Positions 1 to 7,176 of a stretch of 19,571 nt of DNA are shown here, piece after piece; positions within the stretch are counted from its first letter, which is position 1; the number at the start of each line of letters is the position of its first letter. This DNA comes from Lachnospira sp. UBA2821. Its GTDB lineage: Bacteria; Bacillota; Clostridia; Lachnospirales; Lachnospiraceae. Both the position numbers and the translations under genes were made by a program. Under the pieces are notes generated by a model. The model did no database searches. It was not told where the DNA came from and was given only the letters and a program-made list of their open reading frames with translations. The DNA lies in assembly GCA_002351535.1 (NCBI GenBank), contig DEGR01000074.1:1-19571 (forward strand), written 5' to 3'.

Positions 1-21
1 GTTCGATTCTCTCATCCCCTG
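1..21 (+). tRNA. 3' end of a tRNA, probably tRNA-Trp (partial)
   Basis: The window opens inside a T arm: G, the loop TTCGATT, then CTCTC (3' side of the T stem), ATCCCCT (3' side of the acceptor stem) and discriminator G at 21. The acceptor stem would begin AGGGGAT. A 1A-72T pair with an AGGGG start and G73 is characteristic of bacterial tRNA-Trp and rare in other bacterial tRNAs. The anticodon lies outside the window, so the identity is inference. CCA is not encoded: the following bases are CTA. Confidence 0.6.
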
Positions 22-26
22 CTACG

Positions 27-59
27 AAAAGTCGGAAGTTTGTCTTTCGACTTTTTTTT
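27..59 (+). terminator. Intrinsic terminator after the tRNA
   Basis: AAAAGTCG (27-34) pairs perfectly with CGACTTTT (48-55), and the inner GAA/TTT extends the stem to 11 pairs including one G-T pair. The loop is 7 nt (38-44) and a run of eight T ends at 59. It should stop tRNA transcription and insulate the downstream operon. Confidence 0.85.
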
Positions 60-198
60 ATGTACAGGACTTGCAGCCACTATTATGTTTGTTCTAAATT
101 ATATTGGCAGTCATAAAATAATACACGCACATGTACATATGTTTTATATAATAATTGGTACAATGAGTATCATTTTTGCAATTTTTGTAAAATTTCTG

Positions 199-226
199 TT
201 GACATATACATAATAATAAATATAAT
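199..226 (+). promoter_or_regulatory. Sigma-A type promoter of the exopolysaccharide operon
   Basis: TTGACA at 199-204 and TATAAT at 221-226 are both perfect consensus hexamers separated by 16 nt. Transcription would start near 233, giving a leader of about 60 nt before the ATG at 293. No other strong promoter was seen before the end of the seven-gene run at 8593. Confidence 0.75.
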
Positions 227-292
227 ATAAAAAATGTGTAATTATATGCATATACATAGATAGATGTTGGGAAAAGTTAAAAAGGAGAAAAA

Positions 293-1075
293 ATGAATAA
301 GAAAAAGCAAATCTATTATACGAGAGAGTACAGACATATGAAGAATACGCCACTGTCAAGTATAGGTAAGATTTTTTTTACTTTAATTCCATTTTATATC
401 ATTATATTAATATGTTATAGTGATTTTTCATTATGGCTTAGCAGGATGGCAGGAAAAATATTAAGTGGAATATATGGGGTTAAAGTAGGAATAGGAAAGA
501 ATAATTCTTTAGCACCGCTTATGCCGGTGTATCATGTTAAATTAGATGGGAGAAAACCGAGATTTACTGTTTGTCTTTTAGTATTTATAGTAACATTAAT
601 ACTTTTGTTAGTAACGTTACAGATTTTTGAAAAATATAAATCTTTCATGATATACATAAGTATTTTTTTAGGAATACTGTTAGTGTCAGATGCGTATTTT
701 ATAATCTGGGGAAAAAGATTCCCATATACATTGGGAAATTATGCAGATATATATATGCTGCAACAGGTAATAATGTGGCTGGCAATAGCATTGGTAACGG
801 TAGTAGCACTTTCGCTGCTTCCGGGTATACATGGTAGCAGCCTTTTGGCATTTTGGAGCATTATGTGTTATTCAATGGTATATGACAGTATAAGATACAT
901 TATATTTCTTGTTATTTTGTATGCATCAACAAATGTTTTGATGGCGCCATTATATTTTATGTGTGGGGCATATCTTGACTTTATGTACGTTGTGGCTATT
1001 TATTCAATATATGTAAAGAACATAAGTGAAAAGTTCAATAAAAGGGAGGAAATGAAAGTATGGGAGTGGTCATAA
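293..1075 (+). CDS. Polytopic membrane protein, first gene of exopolysaccharide operon
   Basis: I do not recognise the family. The 260-residue product is very hydrophobic, with about six or seven likely membrane segments: near residues 25-48, 92-113, 118-140, 155-180 and two or three between 183 and 245. A polar loop at about 50-90 lies between the first two. The start at 293 is set by AAAGGAG six bases upstream; an in-frame ATG at 338 has only a weak site. Its 3' end overlaps the glycosyltransferase gene by 16 nt, so the two are probably translationally coupled. From position alone I infer a partner of the synthase, perhaps in polymer export or complex assembly. It was compared with exosortases because XrtG-type proteins sit next to similar glycosyltransferases, but no Cys/Arg/His triad is evident. 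Confidence 0.85.
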   Translation: MNKKKQIYYTREYRHMKNTPLSSIGKIFFTLIPFYIIILICYSDFSLWLSRMAGKILSGIYGVKVGIGKNNSLAPLMPVYHVKLDGRKPRFTVCLLVFIVTLILLLVTLQIFEKYKSFMIYISIFLGILLVSDAYFIIWGKRFPYTLGNYADIYMLQQVIMWLAIALVTVVALSLLPGIHGSSLLAFWSIMCYSMVYDSIRYIIFLVILYASTNVLMAPLYFMCGAYLDFMYVVAIYSIYVKNISEKFNKREEMKVWEWS

Positions 1076-2322
1076 CTATCTTAAAAGCATATTTTATTGT
1101 GTGTATAGTTATTATAGTGCTTTATGCTGTGAGACATTATGTGTTTTCATATAATAGAATGTTTGCGAAGCAAAAAATATCTTATAGGGACATATATGAC
1201 AGTGATTATCCCAAAGTTACAGTACTTGTACCTATGCATAATGAGGAACTGGTTTTACATAAAACACTTGAAGCCCTCATTCAATGTGATTATGACAGAA
1301 GTAAACTTGAAATAATTGGAATTAACGATCATTCTGAGGATAAGACGGCAGAGATTCTTGACAGTTACTGTGAGAAATATGATTATATAAAAGCACTTCA
1401 CAGACTTGATCCTGACCAGTTAAGGGGAAAACCTGCAGGGCTTAATGAAGCTATGGAGATGGCAAACGGGGATGTAATAATTGTATTTGATGCCGATTAC
1501 AGGCCATCAAAGAATCTGATAAAAAAACTCGCAACTGCATTTAAAGACCCAGAAGTAGGAGCAGTAATGGGAAGGGTTATTCCTATTAATGCAAATCAGA
1601 ATTACATAACTACACTTCTCAATCTGGAAAGAACAGGCGGATATCAGGTTGACCAGCAGGCAAGATACAATCTTGGTCTCATACCGCAATATGGTGGAAC
1701 GGTAGGAGGTTTTCGAAAAAAAGTCATAATGAATACCGGAGGTTTTGATACAAAAATTCTTGCTGAGGATACTGAATTAACATACAGACTTTATACGATG
1801 GGGTATGTTGTAATGTATGATAACAGTGCAGAGTGTTATGAAGAAGCTCCGGAGACATGGAATGTACGAGGCAGACAGATAAGAAGATGGGCAAGGGGAC
1901 ATAATGAAGTAATGTTCAAATATTTCGGCAGAACTATTGTAAGCAAAAATTTAAGTTTTTTACAGAAAATAGACGGAATATTCCTATTAATGGTGTATAT
2001 GGTTCCATTTTTACTTTTTCTTGCCATTGCCGATTCTGTAGTAATGTTTTTTGTTGGTCAGATGGATATTGTAAATGCACTTGGGGCTTTCATATTCTTT
2101 GGAATATATAATTCATGGGGCAATTTTGCACCTTTTTATGAAATTTCGGCGGGTGCGATACTTGACGGTCTGAAAAAAGAAGTTTATGCATTGCCTTTAC
2201 TTAGTTTTAGTTTTTATTTTTACATGTGGTATATTTCAAGAGGATTTTTGGATGCAATAGTAGACGTTGTAACGATGAGAAATGTTACATGGGATAAGAC
2301 AAAAAGATTCGGAAAGAAGTAG
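1060..2322 (+). CDS. Processive family 2 glycosyltransferase (cellulose-synthase/Alg8/PgaC-like)
   Basis: This membrane enzyme should use nucleotide-sugars to extend a beta-linked polysaccharide and pass it through the membrane. The 420-residue protein has an N-terminal membrane helix (about 7-24), a cytosolic GT-A domain (52-290) and further membrane helices (about 303-358 and 377-397). All processive GT2 hallmarks are visible: D90 in NDHS, D144/D146 in FDADY, E236-D237 in AEDTEL, and QIRRW at 273-277 (QxxRW). There is no PilZ domain, so no direct c-di-GMP control is apparent. AGGGAGGA at 1043-1050 lies nine bases before the ATG. Family members make cellulose, alginate, poly-GlcNAc or hyaluronan; sequence inspection does not tell which sugar is used here. 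The epimerase four genes downstream suggests a HexNAc substrate, but that is inference. Confidence 0.95.
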   Translation: MGVVITILKAYFIVCIVIIVLYAVRHYVFSYNRMFAKQKISYRDIYDSDYPKVTVLVPMHNEELVLHKTLEALIQCDYDRSKLEIIGINDHSEDKTAEILDSYCEKYDYIKALHRLDPDQLRGKPAGLNEAMEMANGDVIIVFDADYRPSKNLIKKLATAFKDPEVGAVMGRVIPINANQNYITTLLNLERTGGYQVDQQARYNLGLIPQYGGTVGGFRKKVIMNTGGFDTKILAEDTELTYRLYTMGYVVMYDNSAECYEEAPETWNVRGRQIRRWARGHNEVMFKYFGRTIVSKNLSFLQKIDGIFLLMVYMVPFLLFLAIADSVVMFFVGQMDIVNALGAFIFFGIYNSWGNFAPFYEISAGAILDGLKKEVYALPLLSFSFYFYMWYISRGFLDAIVDVVTMRNVTWDKTKRFGKK

Positions 2323-2330
2323 GGTGGAAT

Positions 2331-3386
2331 ATGATAGGGATTTTTATAATATTAGTGGTTTGTTTTATAGTGATGACTTCCTTTCCATTTATATTGGCAT
2401 TAAGGACACCTAAAGACGAACAGGCAACACTTGTGGTCAGAAGTGATAATGTAAAAGACCCAAGATATTTTCCTAAAGCATTTAAGGAAATACTTAATAA
2501 GGCACTTGAAAAGGGAGTTTTTGATGAATTTCTCATTTTATCAAGACCTGAGAAATTCGTTTATTCTGAAAAAGTAAATGATAATGTTATACATGATTTA
2601 GTTATATGCAGGGACGGTTTTATTGCGGTTGGTCCTGCTAGATTTGAAAAAGAGATTTATTCAGAAAATACGGTTGTGCTTGATGAACAGATAGAAGCAA
2701 GGGCAGTTTCAGCTCAGAAGCTTTTGCTTATGAACAAATGTAAAATAGTAAGATGGTGTGATGGCGAAAAGGAGACATATGTCGGTACTGGATGTGATTT
2801 GGGAGTCAGTACTACCAGTGATGATTATATGCAGGTTATGGAGGATTGTGTATTTCATAGACTGTATGCACCACAGGTTGATGTAATGCGTTGTGGAGAT
2901 AGTAAACAGATAAAACGTGAGAAACGTATAGTTGACAGCAGCATATTACAGGAACTGAAAAATGCGGATGAAACTTCCTGTGATGTGGCAGCAAAAGATA
3001 TTAGTATAATATATGAAAATAGTAATATTAAAGGAAATATAATAACAAAAGATAATCTTGTTATTAAAGAGGGTGCAAGAATTTCGGGACATATAAAGTC
3101 CAGAAAGAATATTACTATAGAAAAGAATGTTATTATTGATGGTAATGTATTTGCAGATGGTAATGTGATAATCAAAAGTGATGTGAGGGTAACAGGCAAC
3201 GTTTTCTCACAGAGCGATGTTTATGTTGGATATAACAGTATAATAGGTCAGTATGGAAAAATTAAATCGGTTATTGCTAAGTCACATGTATTTTTGTGTG
3301 AAAATATAACTGTGTTTGGCTATATCGGATGTGATGACAAAGGTTATACGTTACAAAAAGAAAAGTTTCTGGAATTGTTAGTATAA
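2331..3386 (+). CDS. Membrane-anchored bactofilin-like beta-helix protein
   Basis: The 351-residue protein begins with a single membrane helix (about 2-23) with no cleavage site evident. Residues 30-215 form a region I cannot assign. From about 225 to 335 there are short repeats of the form I-x-G-N/H-I/V with alternating Ile/Val, for example SNIKGNI, ARISGHI, VIIDGNV and VRVTGNV. This is the pattern of bactofilin (polymer-forming cytoskeletal) or hexapeptide-like right-handed beta-helices. Bactofilins polymerise without nucleotide and place envelope enzymes; I infer a scaffold for the synthase or acetylation complex. Classic bactofilins are short and lack both the transmembrane anchor and the long N-terminal region. 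The gene starts eight bases after the glycosyltransferase stop, preceded by AGGGTGGA. A left-handed beta-helix acyltransferase is an alternative, but no typical catalytic His was located. Confidence 0.8.
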   Translation: MIGIFIILVVCFIVMTSFPFILALRTPKDEQATLVVRSDNVKDPRYFPKAFKEILNKALEKGVFDEFLILSRPEKFVYSEKVNDNVIHDLVICRDGFIAVGPARFEKEIYSENTVVLDEQIEARAVSAQKLLLMNKCKIVRWCDGEKETYVGTGCDLGVSTTSDDYMQVMEDCVFHRLYAPQVDVMRCGDSKQIKREKRIVDSSILQELKNADETSCDVAAKDISIIYENSNIKGNIITKDNLVIKEGARISGHIKSRKNITIEKNVIIDGNVFADGNVIIKSDVRVTGNVFSQSDVYVGYNSIIGQYGKIKSVIAKSHVFLCENITVFGYIGCDDKGYTLQKEKFLELLV

Positions 3387-3404
3387 AAATCGAAGGGAGA
3401 TAAA

Positions 3405-4808
3405 ATGGTTTTTTCAAGTATAATATTTTTGGGGATATTTTTTCCATTGTTTCTTATCTGTTATTTTTTAATTAAGAACCGTAAGTATAGAAATATTATT
3501 ATTGTTATATTTTCTTTATTCTTCTATTCATGGGGAGAACCTGTATGGGTGTTTGGAATGATTATACTTGTTTTTGTGGATTATCTGCTTGCGCTTAGCT
3601 GCCATAGGATAAATTCAAAGACAGTAAAAAGCATATTTATAATATTTACGGTAGTATCTAATCTTGCTATGCTATTTGTTTTCAAATATTACAATTTCTT
3701 TATAGATAATATTAATTCGATTCTCGATACAAATATACCACAGTTTAATCTTCAGATGCCAATTGGAATATCATTTTTTACATTTCAGGCACTTACATAT
3801 GTGGTTGATGTGTACAGAAAAGAGGTAGAGCCGCAGAAAAATTATCTTAATGTTTTATTATACATATCAATGTTTCCACAGCTTATAGCGGGACCTATTG
3901 TAAGGTATTCAGATGTAGCGAAGCAGATAGAAAATAGAAAAGAAACAATGGATGGATTTAATGCGGGCATGTTCCGTTTTTCTGTTGGATTATGTAAAAA
4001 AGTTATATTTGCAAATTATGCGGGAATGGTATCGAGTGCACTTCTTAACAGTGAGCATTTAAAAAGTATAAGTACCGCAGGTGCATGGATTGGTATGATA
4101 ATGTTTTTGTGTCAGTTATATTTCGACTTTTCAGGCTATTCAGATATGGCTATAGGTCTTGGAAAAATACTTGGATTTACATATAAAGAGAACTTTAATT
4201 ATCCGTATATTGCCAATAGTATAACTGACCTATGGAGAAGATGGCATATATCACTTGGGCAGTTTTTCAGAGATTATGTATATATACCATTAGGCGGAAA
4301 CAGAAAGCATCAGATATTTAATGTAGTTGTAGTGTGGCTTTTAACAGGACTGTGGCATGGAGCAAGCTGGAATTATGTTATGTGGGGAGGATATTTTGTA
4401 ATATTCCTGCTTATAGAGAGAGTTTTAAAGAAGATTAATATTGATATAACTAAAGCACCATTAATAAACAATCTTATAGTTTTAATAATTATAATATTTG
4501 GATGGTCTATATTTTACTTTGAAGATTTTAACAATTTAAAGATATTTCTAAAGGCTATGGTGGGCATAGGCGGTGACATTGCAATGCAGCAGAGAGAAAG
4601 TACACCGGTGTATCAGTTCTTTTATGTAATTATAGCAATGCTTATAGGGTGTACACCGCTTCCGAAAAAAATTGCTATGATTATATTTCCGGAAGGAAAG
4701 ACAAGAACATCTATAGTAAAAGGAATATGCGCCAATGCATTTTTTATATTATGCTATACATTTCTGCTTATGCAGAGCTATAATCCGTTTCTATATTTCA
4801 GATTTTAA
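3405..4808 (+). CDS. MBOAT family O-acyltransferase (AlgI/DltB-like)
   Basis: AlgI-type MBOAT proteins move acetyl (or other acyl) groups from cytosolic donors across the membrane for O-acylation of an extracytoplasmic polymer. The 467-residue length fits AlgI. Many membrane helices span the protein. The family signatures are present: LWRRWH at 276-281 with His281, FFRDYVYIPLGG at 287-298, and TGLWHGASW at 314-322 with the near-invariant catalytic His318. The start has GAAGGGAGA just upstream. The next gene encodes a DHHW protein, the usual partner that takes the acyl group and places it on the polysaccharide. This pairing separates it from DltB of the D-alanylation operon, whose DltA/C/D partners are absent here. 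Confidence 0.95.
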   Translation: MVFSSIIFLGIFFPLFLICYFLIKNRKYRNIIIVIFSLFFYSWGEPVWVFGMIILVFVDYLLALSCHRINSKTVKSIFIIFTVVSNLAMLFVFKYYNFFIDNINSILDTNIPQFNLQMPIGISFFTFQALTYVVDVYRKEVEPQKNYLNVLLYISMFPQLIAGPIVRYSDVAKQIENRKETMDGFNAGMFRFSVGLCKKVIFANYAGMVSSALLNSEHLKSISTAGAWIGMIMFLCQLYFDFSGYSDMAIGLGKILGFTYKENFNYPYIANSITDLWRRWHISLGQFFRDYVYIPLGGNRKHQIFNVVVVWLLTGLWHGASWNYVMWGGYFVIFLLIERVLKKINIDITKAPLINNLIVLIIIIFGWSIFYFEDFNNLKIFLKAMVGIGGDIAMQQRESTPVYQFFYVIIAMLIGCTPLPKKIAMIIFPEGKTRTSIVKGICANAFFILCYTFLLMQSYNPFLYFRF

Positions 4809-4814
4809 TAAAGT

Positions 4815-4820
4815 GGGAGG
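4815..4820 (+). promoter_or_regulatory. Ribosome binding site fixing the GTG start at 4829
   Basis: GGGAGG lies eight bases before the GTG at 4829. The upstream in-frame GTG at 4820 overlaps this site itself and so cannot be the start it serves. Confidence 0.75.
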
Positions 4821-4828
4821 TGAAAGAA

Positions 4829-6058
4829 GTGAAAAAATATGTTCCATTTGTAATAGTGATTATAACGATGTTATTCATAACTGGTGTAACGATGTATTCT
4901 TTTGTAGACGATACAAAGGTGTCGAAGGCAGAACAGAGAAAGCTGGCAAAAATGCCGGGTTTGTCTGTAGATAATTGGAAAAGTGCAGAATTTCAAAAAC
5001 AGTTTGAGGGATTTATTGGGGACCATGTATGGAAAAGAAATGAATTCATATCATTAGGGAAAAAAATGGAAGGGTATATGAGACTTCCGGGCAAAAGTCT
5101 TATACTTAAAGACGTAGCAGAACAGGACAATGATAATAATAATCAGGCAGAAGTTATTTTACTTGATGATAGAATTGTTCAGTTATATAAACATAATGAT
5201 GAAAATCTGGTATATTTTTTTGATTCGTGTAAAAAGTTTTATAGTATGGTTCCTGATGGAGTTGATAAATATTTAGTGATTCCACCGGGAAGAATAGAGT
5301 ATGAGGAGGACAGTGTACGGGAATCATCAAACTCAGGTGAATATGATTACAAGCTTGTATATCAGAATATGGATAAATCTGTTAAAACCGTGCCTGTATA
5401 TGATGTCGTAAAAAAAGGTGTAAAGAAGAATGGAATTAATGAGATATTCTTCCGCACAGACCATCATTGGACACAGCTTGGAGCATATTATGCAGCAAGG
5501 GAATTTCTTAAAGCGGCAGGTAAAACGGCAATCAATATTGAGGATTATGAGCGCAAACAGGGGTATGATTTTCATGGATATCTCACGTCACAATACAATA
5601 AAGAAGAAATGATATCTCCGGACCAGTTTTATTATTATATGCCAAAGAATGGAAGTGAGTGTACAGAAACCGTTTACCTGAAAAATACGGAAACCGGAAA
5701 GATAGAGATGAAGCAGGAGAAAGTTGTAGACCCATACAGAGGAGGCTATTATTCATTCCTGGAAAGGTCACAGTTTGCCTATGATGTAATAGACGGACAG
5801 AAAGATGATGGAAGTGTTCTTCTTGTAGTAACTGATTCTTATGGATATGCGTTTACTACATGGCTTGTATCCCAGTATGAAAAAATAATAGTAGTAGATC
5901 CAAGGTGCTACAGAGGTGTAGATGCTCCTTTTATGGATTTATTTAAAACGTATAATGTTACGGATGTGGTAATGTGTCTGCAGCAGACGGAAATGAGCAT
6001 AAATTTATTTAATAAGCAGATGATGAATAATCTGCTTGGTATAAAAGAATTAAAGTAA
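4829..6058 (+). CDS. DHHW/SGNH-like polysaccharide O-acetyltransferase partner (AlgJ/AlgX-like)
   Basis: This family completes O-acetylation on the outer face of the membrane, working with the MBOAT protein encoded just upstream. The 409-residue protein has an uncleaved-looking N-terminal helix (about 5-24), then an EQRKLAKMP motif (35-43) that matches the 'ENR-x-LA-x-P' start of AlgJ/AlgX domains. TDHHW at 210-214 supplies the Asp-x-His part of the triad, and VTDSYG at 334-339 offers Ser337 as nucleophile. The GTG start at 4829 follows GGGAGG. No carbohydrate-binding module was seen at the C-terminus, unlike AlgX. The gene lies 20 nt after the MBOAT gene. Acetyl is the usual group, but the donor is not fixed by sequence. 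Confidence 0.9.
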   Translation: MKKYVPFVIVIITMLFITGVTMYSFVDDTKVSKAEQRKLAKMPGLSVDNWKSAEFQKQFEGFIGDHVWKRNEFISLGKKMEGYMRLPGKSLILKDVAEQDNDNNNQAEVILLDDRIVQLYKHNDENLVYFFDSCKKFYSMVPDGVDKYLVIPPGRIEYEEDSVRESSNSGEYDYKLVYQNMDKSVKTVPVYDVVKKGVKKNGINEIFFRTDHHWTQLGAYYAAREFLKAAGKTAINIEDYERKQGYDFHGYLTSQYNKEEMISPDQFYYYMPKNGSECTETVYLKNTETGKIEMKQEKVVDPYRGGYYSFLERSQFAYDVIDGQKDDGSVLLVVTDSYGYAFTTWLVSQYEKIIVVDPRCYRGVDAPFMDLFKTYNVTDVVMCLQQTEMSINLFNKQMMNNLLGIKELK

Positions 6059-6078
6059 ATAAAGAAATGAGGATTCAT

Positions 6079-7176
6079 ATGAAAAAGGTGATGTTGGTAT
6101 TTGGCACAAGACCAGAAGCAATTAAAATGTGCCCATTAGTGAATGAACTGAAGAAAAGAGAAAATATAGAAACCAAAGTATGTGTTACAGGGCAGCATAG
6201 ACAGATGTTAGATCAGGTTCTTGAAACATTTGATGTAAAGCCGGATTACGACTTAGCCATAATGAAGGATAAGCAGACATTATTTGATGTGACTGTTAAC
6301 ATTCTTAATAGCATAAAAGAAGTGCTAGAAAAGGAAAGACCCGATGTTGTACTTGTACATGGAGATACGACGACAACATTTGTTACAGCTCTTGCATGTT
6401 TTTATCTTCAGATAAAGGTAGGGCATGTGGAGGCAGGTCTTAGAACAAATGATATTTATTCGCCATTTCCTGAAGAATTTAACCGTCAGGCTGTGGGAAT
6501 TGTAGCTGCATATAATTTTGCACCGACAATAAAAGCTAAAGAGAATCTTATAGCAGAAGGCAAAAATAAAAATAATATTTTTGTTACAGGGAATACGGCA
6601 ATTGATGCATTAAAGACTACTGTCAGGGAAGACTATACTCATCCTGAACTTGAATGGGCGGATGGCAGCAGACTTATTATGATTACGGCCCACAGAAGAG
6701 AGAACCTTGGAGAGCCGATGCATCATATGTTCAGGGCTATAAGAAGAATTCTTGATGAACATAAAGATGTAAAGGCAATATATCCGATTCACATGAATCC
6801 GGCAGTAAGGAAAGTGGCAGAAGAGGAACTCGCCTCAAGTGACCGCATTCATATAATAGAACCACTTGATGTATTTGATTTCCATAATTTCTTATCAAGA
6901 AGTTATCTTATACTTACAGATAGTGGTGGAATTCAGGAAGAAGCACCAAGTCTTGGGAAGCCTGTTCTTGTAATGAGGGATACTACAGAACGTCCGGAGG
7001 GGGTTAAAGCCGGAACATTAAAGCTTGTTGGTACGGACGAAAACCGTATTTACACTGAATTTAATCGTCTGCTATGTGATAATGCGGCATATGAAGAAAT
7101 GAGTATGGCCAGCAATCCATATGGTGATGGAACTGCATGTAAGCAAATAGCCGATATATTGGAGGATTATGAATAA
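6079..7176 (+). CDS. wecB: Non-hydrolysing UDP-N-acetylglucosamine 2-epimerase
   Basis: The cytosolic enzyme interconverts UDP-GlcNAc and UDP-ManNAc. The 365-residue product has typical family length and motifs: GTRPEAIKM (9-17), VHGDTTTT with Asp96, GHVEAGLRT with Glu118, TAHRREN (203-209) with His205, and DSGGIQEEAPSLGKP (281-295) with Glu288. The ATG at 6079 is preferred over 6067 because GAGG at 6069-6072 precedes it by six bases. Its place inside the polymer operon suggests that UDP-ManNAc feeds the local glycosyltransferase. No UDP-ManNAc dehydrogenase (WecC) is present in the window, so ManNAc rather than ManNAcA would be the product. The alternative is supply for a wall teichoic acid linkage unit. 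The stop overlaps the next start by 8 nt. Confidence 0.95.
   Translation: MKKVMLVFGTRPEAIKMCPLVNELKKRENIETKVCVTGQHRQMLDQVLETFDVKPDYDLAIMKDKQTLFDVTVNILNSIKEVLEKERPDVVLVHGDTTTTFVTALACFYLQIKVGHVEAGLRTNDIYSPFPEEFNRQAVGIVAAYNFAPTIKAKENLIAEGKNKNNIFVTGNTAIDALKTTVREDYTHPELEWADGSRLIMITAHRRENLGEPMHHMFRAIRRILDEHKDVKAIYPIHMNPAVRKVAEEELASSDRIHIIEPLDVFDFHNFLSRSYLILTDSGGIQEEAPSLGKPVLVMRDTTERPEGVKAGTLKLVGTDENRIYTEFNRLLCDNAAYEEMSMASNPYGDGTACKQIADILEDYE

Noticed and set aside
144..359. Minus-strand open frame over the operon promoter
   Set aside because: It crosses the consensus promoter and the start of the first gene, and its product is Tyr/Ile/Phe-rich AT noise.
293..1075. Exosortase (XrtG-like) identity for the first membrane protein
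   Set aside because: Position beside a GT2 of this kind prompted the idea, but the Cys/Arg/His arrangement is not visible, and no sorting-signal protein is seen in the window.
4735..4974. 79-codon plus-strand open frame across the MBOAT/DHHW junction
   Set aside because: It overlaps the end of one clear gene and the start of another in a different frame, with no motif or start site.
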